DNA of 64,000 bases, taken from assembly GCA_038147755.1 (NCBI GenBank), contig JAYQTS010000002.1, forward strand, positions 186,001 through 250,000, read 5' to 3'. The stretch is from UBA5951 sp012269555. GTDB lineage: Bacteria; Pseudomonadota; Alphaproteobacteria; Puniceispirillales; Puniceispirillaceae. The translations under genes and the position numbers were made by a program. Positions 38,222 through 47,452 of the stretch are shown here, piece after piece. Every line of letters starts with the position of its first letter. Within the stretch, counting starts at the first letter, position 1. The notes below the pieces were generated by a model. That model had not been told where the DNA came from. It saw only the letters and a list, made by a program, of their open reading frames with translations, and made no database searches.

Positions 38222-38452
38222 ATGATGAATGACCTACTTAAAATTCAATCGGAACTCGACAGAAGACCAAAACAGATGAAACCAGAGAATAAGAATTCCC
38301 AAATCAAAGAGGAGGAGCTAATTTCTGGCATAATAGAGCCAAATCCTAATTTAGCCTCTCCGCGGCTTTTTGGTCCAAAATGTTCCACTCATGAATGGCT
38401 AGGTGGATTTAGAGCCTTTCAATTACAAAATGAGTCTATGGGTAAACTATAA
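38222..38452 (+). CDS. Small protein of unknown function (76 aa)
   Basis: The N-terminal 40 residues are strongly charged and probably disordered or helical. The C-terminal part has PRLFGPKCSTHEWLGGF, with a single Cys and His, and ends FQLQNESMGKL. There is no signal peptide or membrane segment. No family is recognised, and no clear ribosome site precedes the tandem ATGATG start. It sits 72 bases after another unknown gene on the same strand. Confidence 0.4.
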   Translation: MMNDLLKIQSELDRRPKQMKPENKNSQIKEEELISGIIEPNPNLASPRLFGPKCSTHEWLGGFRAFQLQNESMGKL

Positions 38453-38612
38453 ATATTTATTTTTGAAACAATTTATAATTATCTCCTTTGATAAGGTAAT
38501 TTGTGACTTATTACTAAAATTTTAATATTTTTATCGATAATCATTGACAGGTGAGATACATCTAATAAAACACCTATTGTATGTCTCAAAATAAATAAGC
38601 TAGGAGTTGATT

Positions 38613-39656
38613 ATGATTGAGCAGATTAATGTAGGTGTTATCGGTACGGGATGGTGTGGTGGAATTCGTACAAAAGCTTGTTCAGATAATCCACTTGTAG
38701 ACAAGCTATTTATTGCAGAAATAAATGATGCACGTCGAAAAGAGGTTGCAGAACAGTATGATGTGCATGAGTCCGTCTCAGATTGGCAAAAGCTTATTTT
38801 GAATCCTGAAATAGATACAATTATAATATCAGCAACTCCTGAAACAACACATTATCCAATGGCTCTTGCTGCATTACAAGCCGGAAAAAATGTTTTTATG
38901 GAAAAGCCGATTGCTACTACATTAGAGCAAGCAGATGAGCTTATCCAAACGGCAATAGATAAAGAAGTAAAATTCACCATTGGGTATTCACAACGTTTCA
39001 ATTCAAAGTATGCGTATGTTCAAAAAGCTTTGAGTGAAGGATTAATTGGAGAACCAGTTACTTGCCTTGTCAGCAGGCATGTTACAAGAGAGTTAGGGAC
39101 TAAAATTTCGGGACGAACAGCCCTCTCACCTGCTGCTATGGAAGCGACACATGATTTAGATTTTCTTTTATGGTGCTTGCGTCCACGAAGGCCAGTTAAG
39201 GTGTACAGTCAAACGGCTGGAAAACTATTCTCTCAAAATAGTGAAACACCAGACCATCAGTGGATTTTGGTTACTATGGACGACGGTACAACAATTACGG
39301 TGGGTGCGGGCTGGATACTGCCTTTAGGATATCCAAATTATGCGCATACATGGATTGAAGTCATCGGAACAGATGGTGCATTAATAATCGATGACTCCCA
39401 TAAAGATGTACATCTAACAACGACTAAGGACGGGATAAGATACCCGATGTCTTCAATGCCGGGAGAACCTGTCAATCACACATATGCAGGGCCGATGTAT
39501 GAAGAAACAGTTCACTTTTTAGATGCAGTTTGTCGAAATAAACCAGTTTTAGTGAAACCCGAGGAGGCAAAGGAAGTAATGGACTTATACACTGCAGCAG
39601 ATCTTTCGGTTGAAAGAGGAGAGCCGGTTTTACTTCCTGTAAATAGTTATGGGTAA
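38613..39656 (+). CDS. Gfo/Idh/MocA family oxidoreductase
   Basis: About 347 residues. The N-terminal Rossmann domain begins VGVIGTGWCGGIRTKA (the G-x-G-x-x-G region) and the family motif FMEKPIATTLEQADELI carries the E-K-P triad whose Lys is catalytic. The C-terminal alpha/beta domain includes EATHDLDFLLWCL, where the H-D pair lies at the active site. These enzymes oxidise sugars, inositols or related substrates with NAD(P)+. AGGAG lies six bases before the ATG at 38613, which decides the start. It is followed by an AEC transporter gene after 53 bases. Confidence 0.88.
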   Translation: MIEQINVGVIGTGWCGGIRTKACSDNPLVDKLFIAEINDARRKEVAEQYDVHESVSDWQKLILNPEIDTIIISATPETTHYPMALAALQAGKNVFMEKPIATTLEQADELIQTAIDKEVKFTIGYSQRFNSKYAYVQKALSEGLIGEPVTCLVSRHVTRELGTKISGRTALSPAAMEATHDLDFLLWCLRPRRPVKVYSQTAGKLFSQNSETPDHQWILVTMDDGTTITVGAGWILPLGYPNYAHTWIEVIGTDGALIIDDSHKDVHLTTTKDGIRYPMSSMPGEPVNHTYAGPMYEETVHFLDAVCRNKPVLVKPEEAKEVMDLYTAADLSVERGEPVLLPVNSYG

Positions 39657-39709
39657 GACGAAATTTTGACGCCCTGCTTAAGATAGCGTGCATGGAATAA
39701 TGTAAACAG

Positions 39710-40600
39710 ATGCTTCTTGCCATTCTCGATATCACATTGCCGGTGCTGTTCATGCTCGGTATCGGCAGCATTTTATATGTGCTGAAAATTCACTTTGACT
39801 CAAAAACTATTGGTATTTTAATTATTAAAATTGCCACTCCTTGCCTAACATTTTCAACCTTAGTCAGAACTGAATTTACTCTCGTGGAGTTGTCATTATC
39901 TGGTGTAGCAGCAATTATGGTTATGGTATTAGTGGCAGCATTGTCTCTTCCATTTATAAAATTAAAAGGGGACAGACTAGGTGCTTACATGAGTTGTCTT
40001 TTGCACCCAAATTCAGGCAATTTACCATTACCTCTATGCTTGCTAGCTTTTGGAGAGAAAGGTCTAGCTTTAGCATTTCCATATTTTGTGATTGTTTCTG
40101 TCTCGCAGAATACTTTTGGATATGCAATGATTGCTGGCAATTTGAAATGGAAAGAATTTTTTTTTCATCCAATAGTCATCTCTGTAACAGCTGCTTTTAT
40201 TGTAAAAATTACCGATTTAACGGTCCCAAACATGTTACTCAACACCACTTCCTATCTCGGATATACAGCTATTCCGCTTCCACTATTGCTTCTTGGATAT
40301 GCGCTTCCACAAATATCAGCTGGTAATATAAAAATTGGGATTGTTTATGCTGCAGCGCGCTTGGTGTTTGGGGGAATTTCTGGCCTTTGCGTGATATATG
40401 TATTAGGACTGACTGGAATGCTAGCAGGGGTTGTAATGATTATGGCTTCAATGCCTGTTGCGTTGCTGAATTTTATTATTGCAGCAGAACGAAATGTTGA
40501 GCCAAATAACATCGGTGGCATAGTGATTGTTTCTTCGCTTGCTGGGGTATTTCTTATACCTTTGCTCGTTTGGTTTGTTTTATGGGCATTTCCAGTTTGA
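39710..40600 (+). CDS. AEC family transporter
   Basis: 296 residues with ten likely helices; the auxin efflux carrier family exports or imports small carboxylates such as malate or malonate. The first helices read LDITLPVLFMLGIGSILYVL and KIATPCLTFSTLVRTEF, and the crossover region LHPNSGNLPLPLCLLAFG contains the conserved Asn-Gly-Asn-Pro stretch. The C-terminal half repeats the pattern (GYTAIPLPLLLLGYAL). It follows the Gfo/Idh gene and precedes the hemerythrin gene by 55 bases. A joint role in uptake and oxidation of an organic acid or polyol is possible. Confidence 0.85.
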   Translation: MLLAILDITLPVLFMLGIGSILYVLKIHFDSKTIGILIIKIATPCLTFSTLVRTEFTLVELSLSGVAAIMVMVLVAALSLPFIKLKGDRLGAYMSCLLHPNSGNLPLPLCLLAFGEKGLALAFPYFVIVSVSQNTFGYAMIAGNLKWKEFFFHPIVISVTAAFIVKITDLTVPNMLLNTTSYLGYTAIPLPLLLLGYALPQISAGNIKIGIVYAAARLVFGGISGLCVIYVLGLTGMLAGVVMIMASMPVALLNFIIAAERNVEPNNIGGIVIVSSLAGVFLIPLLVWFVLWAFPV

Positions 40601-40655
40601 TATAGTTAAAGTAAGATATATTTTAGAACGAAATTTTTGTTGTGTTATTTTATAG

Positions 40656-41207
40656 ATGCTTAGAACACATTTGTTAAACCGAAGTTCCTTGCCGAGAGAG
40701 CTAAAAGAGTTTCTTTTAGATTACCCAAGAAAAGGTTGGAGTGAAAACCCAAATTTTCAACACTTTAGTGAATTTTGGTTACAACGACATGAAATGTTTC
40801 GAGAGTTGAGCGCACATTTAATTTTTCTTTCGCAATCAATCTTGAATAAAGAAATCAATGAAGACGAATATCAAAAGCAGACGCTTAGATATTCTAGTTT
40901 CATGCTTCAACAATTACATTTGCATCACGAGATGGAGGACAATTATTTTTTTCCAGGTATTGCAAAATATGATAAAAGATTAATTGCTGCTATTGAGCTT
41001 TTAGAGACCGATCATTCTGAAATTAGCGCTTTAGTTGATGGTTACGAAAAGATATTAAATAAATGTATTACACCACAGGAAACATTAATTTATGCAGGTA
41101 ACCTTCTTGAATGCCAGAGTAGGTTCAATAAAGCCTTAAAGAGGCATTTAGAAGATGAAGAGGACATTATTGTACCAGCTGCCCTCCATTATGGATATAG
41201 GCGATAA
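40656..41207 (+). CDS. Hemerythrin domain protein
   Basis: 183 residues, all-helical. The di-iron-binding residues of a hemerythrin-like four-helix bundle are visible: His in LQRHEMFRELSAHL, the H-H-E cluster in HLHHEMEDNYFFP, DHSEI in the third helix, and HLEDEEDIIVP in the fourth. Such proteins sense or store O2 or NO, or handle iron. The genes just downstream encode two pirins, which also bind iron, so a local redox or iron theme is possible. The ATG at 40656 lacks a strong ribosome site. Confidence 0.82.
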   Translation: MLRTHLLNRSSLPRELKEFLLDYPRKGWSENPNFQHFSEFWLQRHEMFRELSAHLIFLSQSILNKEINEDEYQKQTLRYSSFMLQQLHLHHEMEDNYFFPGIAKYDKRLIAAIELLETDHSEISALVDGYEKILNKCITPQETLIYAGNLLECQSRFNKALKRHLEDEEDIIVPAALHYGYRR

Positions 41208-41371
41208 TAAATGTAAATTTTATAATTTAGATTTTTATCCGCTGATAATTTATATCAAAATATTACCAACACGAAATTATGAATTAACTAGAAATAAAAT
41301 AAATCAAGTTGAAAAAAAATGTTTTCCTCACATATCTTTTTTACAAAATAAAAACATGCTTGGAGTGCCTG

Positions 41372-42310
41372 ATGAGTTGGAATCCTGATTTTGGTGCATT
41401 AATGCCCGGAACATCCAATATAGATGCTATTGAGACGGTTATAGTCCCAAGAGCGAGAGATATTGGAGGGTTTGAAGTGAGACGTGCATTACCAACTAAA
41501 AAAAAACAAATGGTAGGACCCTTTATTTTTTTCGACCAAATTGGACCTGCAGAGTTTTTAACTAATAAGGGTATAGATGTTAGACCGCATCCTCATATAG
41601 GGCTTGCTACCCTTACATATCTTTTAAAGGGTGCTATAGACCATCGAGATTCACTTGGTAATTATCAGACAATAAGAGCTGGTGACGTAAATTGGATGGT
41701 TGCAGGAAATGGAATAACTCATTCAGAGCGAACGGGTACAAAAGAGCGTTCATCAAACCATTCCCTGTTTGGAATACAAAGTTGGTTGGCTCTTCCAGAG
41801 AAATATGAAGACATTAATGCCTTTTTTTCTCATCACCCGCAATCATCACTACCATTTATAGAAGACAGAGGAGTGAGTGCCTGTCTTGTTGCAGGTAGTT
41901 CCTGGGGAGGATCATCGCCACTCGAACAGTTTTCTGATATGTTTTATATAGATGTAAAATTAGACGCCTTTGCATCAGCACCTTTGCCAGACGAACACGA
42001 AGATAGGGCAATTCATGTTATGCAGGGAGAAATCGTTGTCGCTGGACAAAGTTTTGAAACAGGAAAAATGCTGATATTTCGTCCAGGTGACAAAATCTCA
42101 ATAAAGGCTGGAAACAAAGGGGCAAGAGTAATAATGCTTGGTGGTGCTACACTAGAGGGTCCCCGTTATATTTGGTGGAATTTTGTTTCTTCTTCACTTG
42201 ATAAAATTGAAGCTGCAAAAAAAGACTGGGCAGCGGGCGAGTGGGAGAAGGGAAGGTTCCAGCTTCCATTTGGCGATGCGGATGAATTCATTCCTCTCCC
42301 TGAAAAATAA
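41372..42310 (+). CDS. Pirin family protein (first of a tandem pair)
   Basis: About 312 residues, a bicupin. All four iron ligands of human pirin and E. coli YhhW are present: His73 and His75 in RPHPHIGLATLTYLL, His117 and Glu119 in GNGITHSERTG. Pirins bind Fe and some show quercetinase activity or act as redox sensors. The start at 41372 is chosen because TGGAG lies upstream and MSWNPDFG begins the folded part; a frame 63 bases longer adds an unrelated hydrophobic segment. The second pirin gene follows after 27 bases. Confidence 0.88.
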   Translation: MSWNPDFGALMPGTSNIDAIETVIVPRARDIGGFEVRRALPTKKKQMVGPFIFFDQIGPAEFLTNKGIDVRPHPHIGLATLTYLLKGAIDHRDSLGNYQTIRAGDVNWMVAGNGITHSERTGTKERSSNHSLFGIQSWLALPEKYEDINAFFSHHPQSSLPFIEDRGVSACLVAGSSWGGSSPLEQFSDMFYIDVKLDAFASAPLPDEHEDRAIHVMQGEIVVAGQSFETGKMLIFRPGDKISIKAGNKGARVIMLGGATLEGPRYIWWNFVSSSLDKIEAAKKDWAAGEWEKGRFQLPFGDADEFIPLPEK

Positions 42311-42337
42311 TTTTCTATCTATATAAGGAAGGATAAA

Positions 42338-43264
42338 ATGTCGATAAGACCTGTAAAAACAAAATCAACTGCCCGCCCTGCAATGGAAGGTGCAGGTGTT
42401 CATCTACACCGTGTTTTCGGATTTGGAGATACAAAACCATTTGACCCATTTTTAATGATGGATGATTTTCGTAATGATCACCCAAGTCAGTATAAAAAAG
42501 GATTTCCATGGCATCCCCATAGAGGCATCGAGACTATAACTTATGTATTAAAAGGAACTGTTGCGCACGCAGATAGTCTTGGAAACTTTGGAGACCTCTC
42601 CGATGGTGACATACAGTGGATGACAGCAGGTTCTGGTATAATTCATCAGGAAATGCCAAAGGGTGATAAAAATGGTCATATGCATGGATTTCAGCTTTGG
42701 GCTAATCTTCCATCAGCACAGAAAATGACGACGCCGAGATATCAGGATATTAAATCAAAAGAAATTCGTTTGTTAGAAGAAGATGATGGCAGTAAAATTA
42801 AGGTAATAGCAGGAGATTATAAAGGTGTAAAAGGACCGGTAGATGGCATTTCTGCAGACCCACATTATTTAGATATCTTTGTCCCACCTGGAATAAGTAA
42901 ACGTTTTCCTTTTGACACCTATAGACAGGGATTTGCGTATATTTTTGAAGGAAGTGCTAATTTTGAGGGTGCATCTAATCCTGTTGGCGTAAAAGTTGAA
43001 AAAGAGTTTAATGGTCATGAAATTGAATTAAGAGATATGTCTGGTAATAGAACTTTAGTGCTTTTTGACAAGGGTAATGAGGTGATTGTGAATTCAGGCC
43101 CAAACGGGGTACGTTTCTTGTTAGTATCTGGCAAGCCATTACGGGAACCTGTGGCATGGCATGGCCCAATCGTTATGAACACTCAAGAGGAATTACAGCA
43201 TGCGATGAGAGAACTAAATAATGGAACATTTATAAAAACGGGTGCAAAAGGTCTAGGTTTTTAG
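42338..43264 (+). CDS. Pirin family protein (second of a tandem pair)
   Basis: 308 residues with the same bicupin fold as its neighbour. The iron ligands are His59 and His61 in FPWHPHRGIETITYVLKG, and His103 and Glu105 in GSGIIHQEMP. The overall similarity to the first pirin is limited beyond the motif regions, so the pair is an old duplication or brings together two subfamilies. AAGGAAGGATAAA precedes the ATG. A 27-base gap links it to the first pirin. The gene is convergent with the unknown minus-strand gene that ends at 43318. Confidence 0.9.
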   Translation: MSIRPVKTKSTARPAMEGAGVHLHRVFGFGDTKPFDPFLMMDDFRNDHPSQYKKGFPWHPHRGIETITYVLKGTVAHADSLGNFGDLSDGDIQWMTAGSGIIHQEMPKGDKNGHMHGFQLWANLPSAQKMTTPRYQDIKSKEIRLLEEDDGSKIKVIAGDYKGVKGPVDGISADPHYLDIFVPPGISKRFPFDTYRQGFAYIFEGSANFEGASNPVGVKVEKEFNGHEIELRDMSGNRTLVLFDKGNEVIVNSGPNGVRFLLVSGKPLREPVAWHGPIVMNTQEELQHAMRELNNGTFIKTGAKGLGF

Positions 43265-43317
43265 CTTGGTAAGTTCGAAGAAAGAGTGACAATATGCAGA
43301 ATTTATGCGTAAAGCAT

Positions 43318-44042
43318 CTAAAGGTGTTTGGTTAAGGCCTCTGGGACTGCAGATATCCATAATTCATCTAATTTTTGCATTTGCTTCCGTTCAATAAGGT
43401 TTGACACCTTCCAATAACGGCCACTTAGGACAAAATAACCTAGTTCTGTCTCAAGTTTCAAAGCTGTTTTAACAGCCTTTTCGTTGAGAATAAGCAATTC
43501 TGATGGTAACCCACTTCGGGTCTCATTTGCCCGTGGGAATATAAGGCGAGAGGATAAGTTTGATAAATTTACGGTCTCACAGCCTTGTTGCAAAGCAAAA
43601 ACATAAAATCTTGCTGCACATGCCTCCAAAGATGTTAAGGATATATCATCTCGCAGAGGATCTGGGTCTCCGGAGCCATAAAAATGAGTTGGGCCACTTT
43701 TAGGGTAGATCATATCGCATCCCATAAATGCGATTTGTTTAGGTTTGTAATAATGTAATATCCAGTATGCTGCCGTGAATGCCATTGTCCCACCAGCATA
43801 AATAAATCCACCATATTTATTTTGAGCAGGTACAAACTGTTTTTCATCAATAAGTTGCTGACCTTTTTAATTTTCTTTGGGAGACGCTCTGGTAATAAAT
43901 CATGGGGATAAATCAAATCATTCCAGTCATCTCGAACTTGCCAAGCATTATTTATTGCGGATATTTTATCAAAATTTTTTCTATCCCACTCTCTTGCTAT
44001 AATGCTATTTGGGGCAGAACCGATAAGTAAAACTCTGGTCAT
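43318..44042 (-). CDS. Unknown protein, possibly MptE/DUF115- or glycosyltransferase-like
   Basis: About 241 residues after adding one base in the T run at 43864-43868. The N-terminus RVLLIGSAPNSI resembles the opening of DUF115/MptE-like proteins and family 29/42 glycosyltransferases, which bind nucleotide-sugars or diphosphates. KISAINNAWQVRDDW, YAGGTMAFTAAYWIL and QIAFMGCDMIYPKSGPTHFYG support this: the aromatic-x-G-x-D-x-x-Y pattern is common there. No membrane anchor is seen. The exact family is uncertain. It stands alone, convergent with the pirin operon. Confidence 0.55.
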
Positions 44043-44298
44043 ACTATTTCTCTTATAAGGTTTTCATGTATAATAAATTGGCATTATAATTTTATACATT
44101 TTGAAATTACTTATCTAATGAAATTTAACATACTATGTTGGCAGGGAGTACGCTGATGTGTATGATTTGAACATTAAAAAGTTTTCAACATAATGATTAT
44201 AGCATCATTTTTGATAGAGTGTTTATAAATTTATGCTTAAAACATTAACTATTAAATTTTGAGATAGTTACAAAGATTTTTTTAGGAAGTAATAATTA

Positions 44299-45202
44299 AT
44301 GACAAAGACGAGAAAAGGCATTTACGCCGCTGCGATATCCCCATTTACAGAGGATTATCGACTTGATTGTTCAAAATTAGTGAATTACTGTTTGTATTTA
44401 CTTAATGATGGCGGTTGTGATGGTGTAGCACCAATAGGCACAACAGGGGAAGGTGCATCGGTTTCTATTGATGATCGGTTGAAACTTCCAAAATTATTTT
44501 TTAAAGCAAATATTCCTGCTGATCGAGTAATTATCGGAACTGGAAATCCATCTACACCTGACGCTGCACGACTATCGAAAGCAGCTTTGGAGTATGGATA
44601 CGTCAATCAACTGGTGATACCATTTTTATTATAAATCTGTTGGTGATGACGGTTTGTATGACTATTTTTCATATATGATTAAAACAATTAACTCAGAAAA
44701 CTTACGTATTTACCTTTATCATTTTCCTCAAGTTTCTATGGTCCCAATCTCAGTTGACTTGGTATTGCGGTTAAAAAATGAATTTGGACCAATTATTGCT
44801 GGTCTTAAGGATTCATCTGGAGATTTTTCCCAATCTCTAGCTTTTACAACGGCTACTGGCGGAATTAATCAAGATTTTGACGTTTACCCATCTTCTGAAG
44901 CCTTTTATTTTAAAGGAATCCAAGCTGGGTGTGCAGGTATTATTTCTGGGTCCACTAATGTTTTTGCAACGCTTGTGCAAGCTGCAATAAATTCGCCTGA
45001 AGGACCAGAAAGCAACGAATTTAAAAAAGTGATTGAAGCGCGAAGTTTTGCAGGTGAGTTTAATTTAATGGCAGCGATGAAAGCCGCTGAGGCTAAAAGG
45101 ACTGCTGATGAAACTTGGGAGAGATTAGCGCCACCACTCCAAAAACTTAATAAGGAAGATAAACAAAAGCTTTATGACGGTTTATCAAAAATATTTGCTT
45201 AA
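44299..45202 (+). CDS. Dihydrodipicolinate synthase/N-acetylneuraminate lyase family protein
   Basis: About 300 residues in a TIM barrel after removing one T from the run at 44623-44627. Catalytic features are present: the GTTGEG phosphate/carboxylate-binding motif, the Tyr in IYLYHFPQVS and the Schiff-base Lys in IAGLKDSSGDF. The family condenses or cleaves pyruvate with aldehydes. Its position before a cupin and a zinc alcohol dehydrogenase points to catabolism of a sugar acid or similar rather than lysine synthesis, so I do not call it dapA. It is followed by the cupin gene after 15 bases. Confidence 0.8.
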
Positions 45203-45217
45203 AAAGAGGAAATAAAT

Positions 45218-45691
45218 ATGGATGGAAATTCAAGAAACGTGAGTAAAAAAAGTGATCATATCGAAACATCACAAAACCCAGTTGATTTTGAGGATTGGCC
45301 AGAAGAACTAGTTAAAGAAATGAGACAAAGTCATAATAATGGGTGCGTCGGTTCTGTGTTAGTTTCTGAAACTTCTAAAGTCAGGGTTTGGCATTTAAGA
45401 TTACCACCAGGTTATCGTTGCCCATTCCACAGACATGTAAATCCTTATTTTTGGAGCTCTCATAATGATGGGCGCGCTAGAAATTATTTTTCCTCAGGGG
45501 TTATTAAAGAAGTAAATCATTTTGCTGGTGAAACTAGACATTTTTACTATGGTGAAGACGAATATATGCTTCATTCCGTTGAAAATATCGGTGAGACTGA
45601 ATTATTATTTACTACAGTTGAATTCATTGATGGTGAAAATGCACCACTCGATATACCTGACAGCTACCGTTTAAAAGAGCCTTTCAAATAA
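45218..45691 (+). CDS. Cupin-fold protein
   Basis: 157 residues. The core motif LRLPPGYRCPFHRHVNPYFW has two metal-binding His in H-x-H arrangement, and a later HSVENIGETELLFTTVEF supplies the second cupin motif. The N-terminal 45 residues are polar. It could be a small isomerase, a dioxygenase-like protein or a metal-binding regulator; the family is too broad to say. It lies between the DapA-like gene and the dehydrogenase with gaps of 15 and 41 bases, so all three are probably cotranscribed. Confidence 0.7.
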   Translation: MDGNSRNVSKKSDHIETSQNPVDFEDWPEELVKEMRQSHNNGCVGSVLVSETSKVRVWHLRLPPGYRCPFHRHVNPYFWSSHNDGRARNYFSSGVIKEVNHFAGETRHFYYGEDEYMLHSVENIGETELLFTTVEFIDGENAPLDIPDSYRLKEPFK

Positions 45692-45732
45692 AATTTTAGA
45701 TGCCAATAATACCATTAAAACGGGGAAAATAA

Positions 45733-46857
45733 ATGTCTGAGGTTTCATATTCATCTGATATGCCTGTGCCAAAAAAAATGGACGCTTGGGTTCTCAAAAA
45801 CCCCGAAGAGCTGGTTCAAATTATAAAACCAGTTCCAGTCCCAGGAAAAGCAGAGGTACTAGTTCGTATTGATGCAATAGCAATTTGTGCAACAGACTTG
45901 GAGGTGATTAAATATGGAACACCAGCCTTAATAGAGGGAGGGGAACCCTTTAATAAAAATTTTACTCCTGGGCATGAATATATGGGGACAGTCGCTGCGC
46001 TAGGGCCAGGTGTTGATGAATTTGAAATTGGCGATAGGGTAACAGTGGAGATTCATGCTGGCTGTGGACAATGTAAAAGATGTCGCTCAGGTATGTATAC
46101 GTCCTGCCATAATTACGGGCTCAATTATGGGAATGTAAATAAAGGTCATCGAGCTAATGGATTCACCTCACAAGGTGGGTTTTGCCAATATGCTATTAAT
46201 AATATTAATACCATGATAAAAGTGCCCGATAGCATGAGTGATGAAGTGGCAACCCTAGTTGTTACGGCGGGAACTTCTATGTATGGGCTAACCGAATTAG
46301 GTGGACTAGTTGCAGGTGAGAGTGTTGTGGTAATTGGGCCTGGCCCTATTGGATTACTTGCAGTGGCCGTTGCAAAATCACTTGGGGCGTCTCCCGTCAT
46401 ATTAATTGGGACACGAGAAAACAGACTTAAAATTGGACAGAAGCTCGGCGCCGATATTATTTTGAATGCAAAAGAGGTAGATGTTGAACACGAAGTAAAG
46501 GCAATAACAGGTAAAGGTGCCGATTATATTATAGATTGTGCAGGCTCTGAAGAAACAGTTAATCAAGCTATTCATATGGCAAATAGGGGGGGGAAAGTAT
46601 GCTTGGCTGCCTTCCCTAAAAAACCAGTAAATTTCGACATAGGACACCTCGCTGTTAATAACATATATCTATATGGAATTCGTGGTGAGGGTAAGTCCGC
46701 AACTCACCGTGCTATGGCTTTTATGGCAGAGAGAAGGTTTGACCCTGGTCTTGTGCATACACATACATTTGATATGAATGACCTTCCTGAAGCTATTCGC
46801 TATGCAAAAGAAAGAGTGGATGATGCGATAAAAGTTGTGGTAACAAACAGCTATTAG
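45733..46857 (+). CDS. Zinc-dependent alcohol/polyol dehydrogenase
   Basis: 374 residues of the medium-chain dehydrogenase family. The catalytic zinc ligands are the Cys in ICATDLE, the His-Glu in PGHEYMG, and a later acid. The structural zinc is held by four Cys in GCGQCKRCRSGMYTSCHN. The NAD-binding Rossmann motif is VVIGPGPIGLLAV. Substrates in this family include polyols, threonine and aldehydes; the operon context (DapA-like aldolase, cupin) suggests a sugar-derived alcohol. A GGGGAAA site lies before the ATG. Confidence 0.88.
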   Translation: MSEVSYSSDMPVPKKMDAWVLKNPEELVQIIKPVPVPGKAEVLVRIDAIAICATDLEVIKYGTPALIEGGEPFNKNFTPGHEYMGTVAALGPGVDEFEIGDRVTVEIHAGCGQCKRCRSGMYTSCHNYGLNYGNVNKGHRANGFTSQGGFCQYAINNINTMIKVPDSMSDEVATLVVTAGTSMYGLTELGGLVAGESVVVIGPGPIGLLAVAVAKSLGASPVILIGTRENRLKIGQKLGADIILNAKEVDVEHEVKAITGKGADYIIDCAGSEETVNQAIHMANRGGKVCLAAFPKKPVNFDIGHLAVNNIYLYGIRGEGKSATHRAMAFMAERRFDPGLVHTHTFDMNDLPEAIRYAKERVDDAIKVVVTNSY

Positions 46858-46878
46858 TTCATCATATTCACTTTTTAA

Positions 46879-47190
46879 CTAATGATTTATTTTGTAAAAC
46901 TCGCCTGCTTCTAGAATTACTAGTTCGTTTTCACCAACCCCATTCTTCCTGTGCTTGGCAGCGTTTTGATATTCGTCAGAAGCCCAACATTTTTCTGCTG
47001 CTTCCAGCGATGGAAACTCTATTACAACAAATCTCTCAAATTTTTCTGGCCCTTCAAGAATTTTAAATTTTCCTCCTCGACCTAATACTTTGCCACCATG
47101 AGCCCCAATTATTTTAGGCACCTGGTCTGTGTATCGTTTGTATGCAATTGGGTCATTAATTTTTGCGCGAGCAAGCCAATAAGCAGGCAT
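46879..47190 (-). CDS. DUF1330 family protein
   Basis: 103 residues with a dimeric alpha-beta-barrel fold. The family pattern AYWLARAKINDPIAYKRY at the start and FVVIEFPSLEAAEKCW in the middle are typical. No activity is known for the family; members bind small molecules in a ferredoxin-like cleft. GGAG lies upstream of the ATG. The gene is convergent with the zinc dehydrogenase, with 21 bases between. Confidence 0.85.
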   Translation of the reverse strand: MPAYWLARAKINDPIAYKRYTDQVPKIIGAHGGKVLGRGGKFKILEGPEKFERFVVIEFPSLEAAEKCWASDEYQNAAKHRKNGVGENELVILEAGEFYKINH

Positions 47191-47452
47191 AAGTATCTCC
47201 TGAATATCTAAAATAAATCACAACGATATCCGTTAAACATCATTCTACAATTAGTTACAACTAATAATGAAAATAGCAAACTTCTTACTTTTATTGAGAA
47301 TTGCTAAGATCATTTAATAATTTAGCCTTAAAGCTAAAATCTGATAGGTATTTTTGTTTCCAATAAAACGAAATTACTTATTTTTTGCACTTTCTTTTGT
47401 GTTAATTTAAATTCAGGTAGTTGGGTGCTAGCCTAACATTATTGAAAATAAT

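Noticed and set aside
41155..41388. 77-residue frame between hemerythrin and pirin
   Set aside because: It overlaps both genes out of frame and has no family features.
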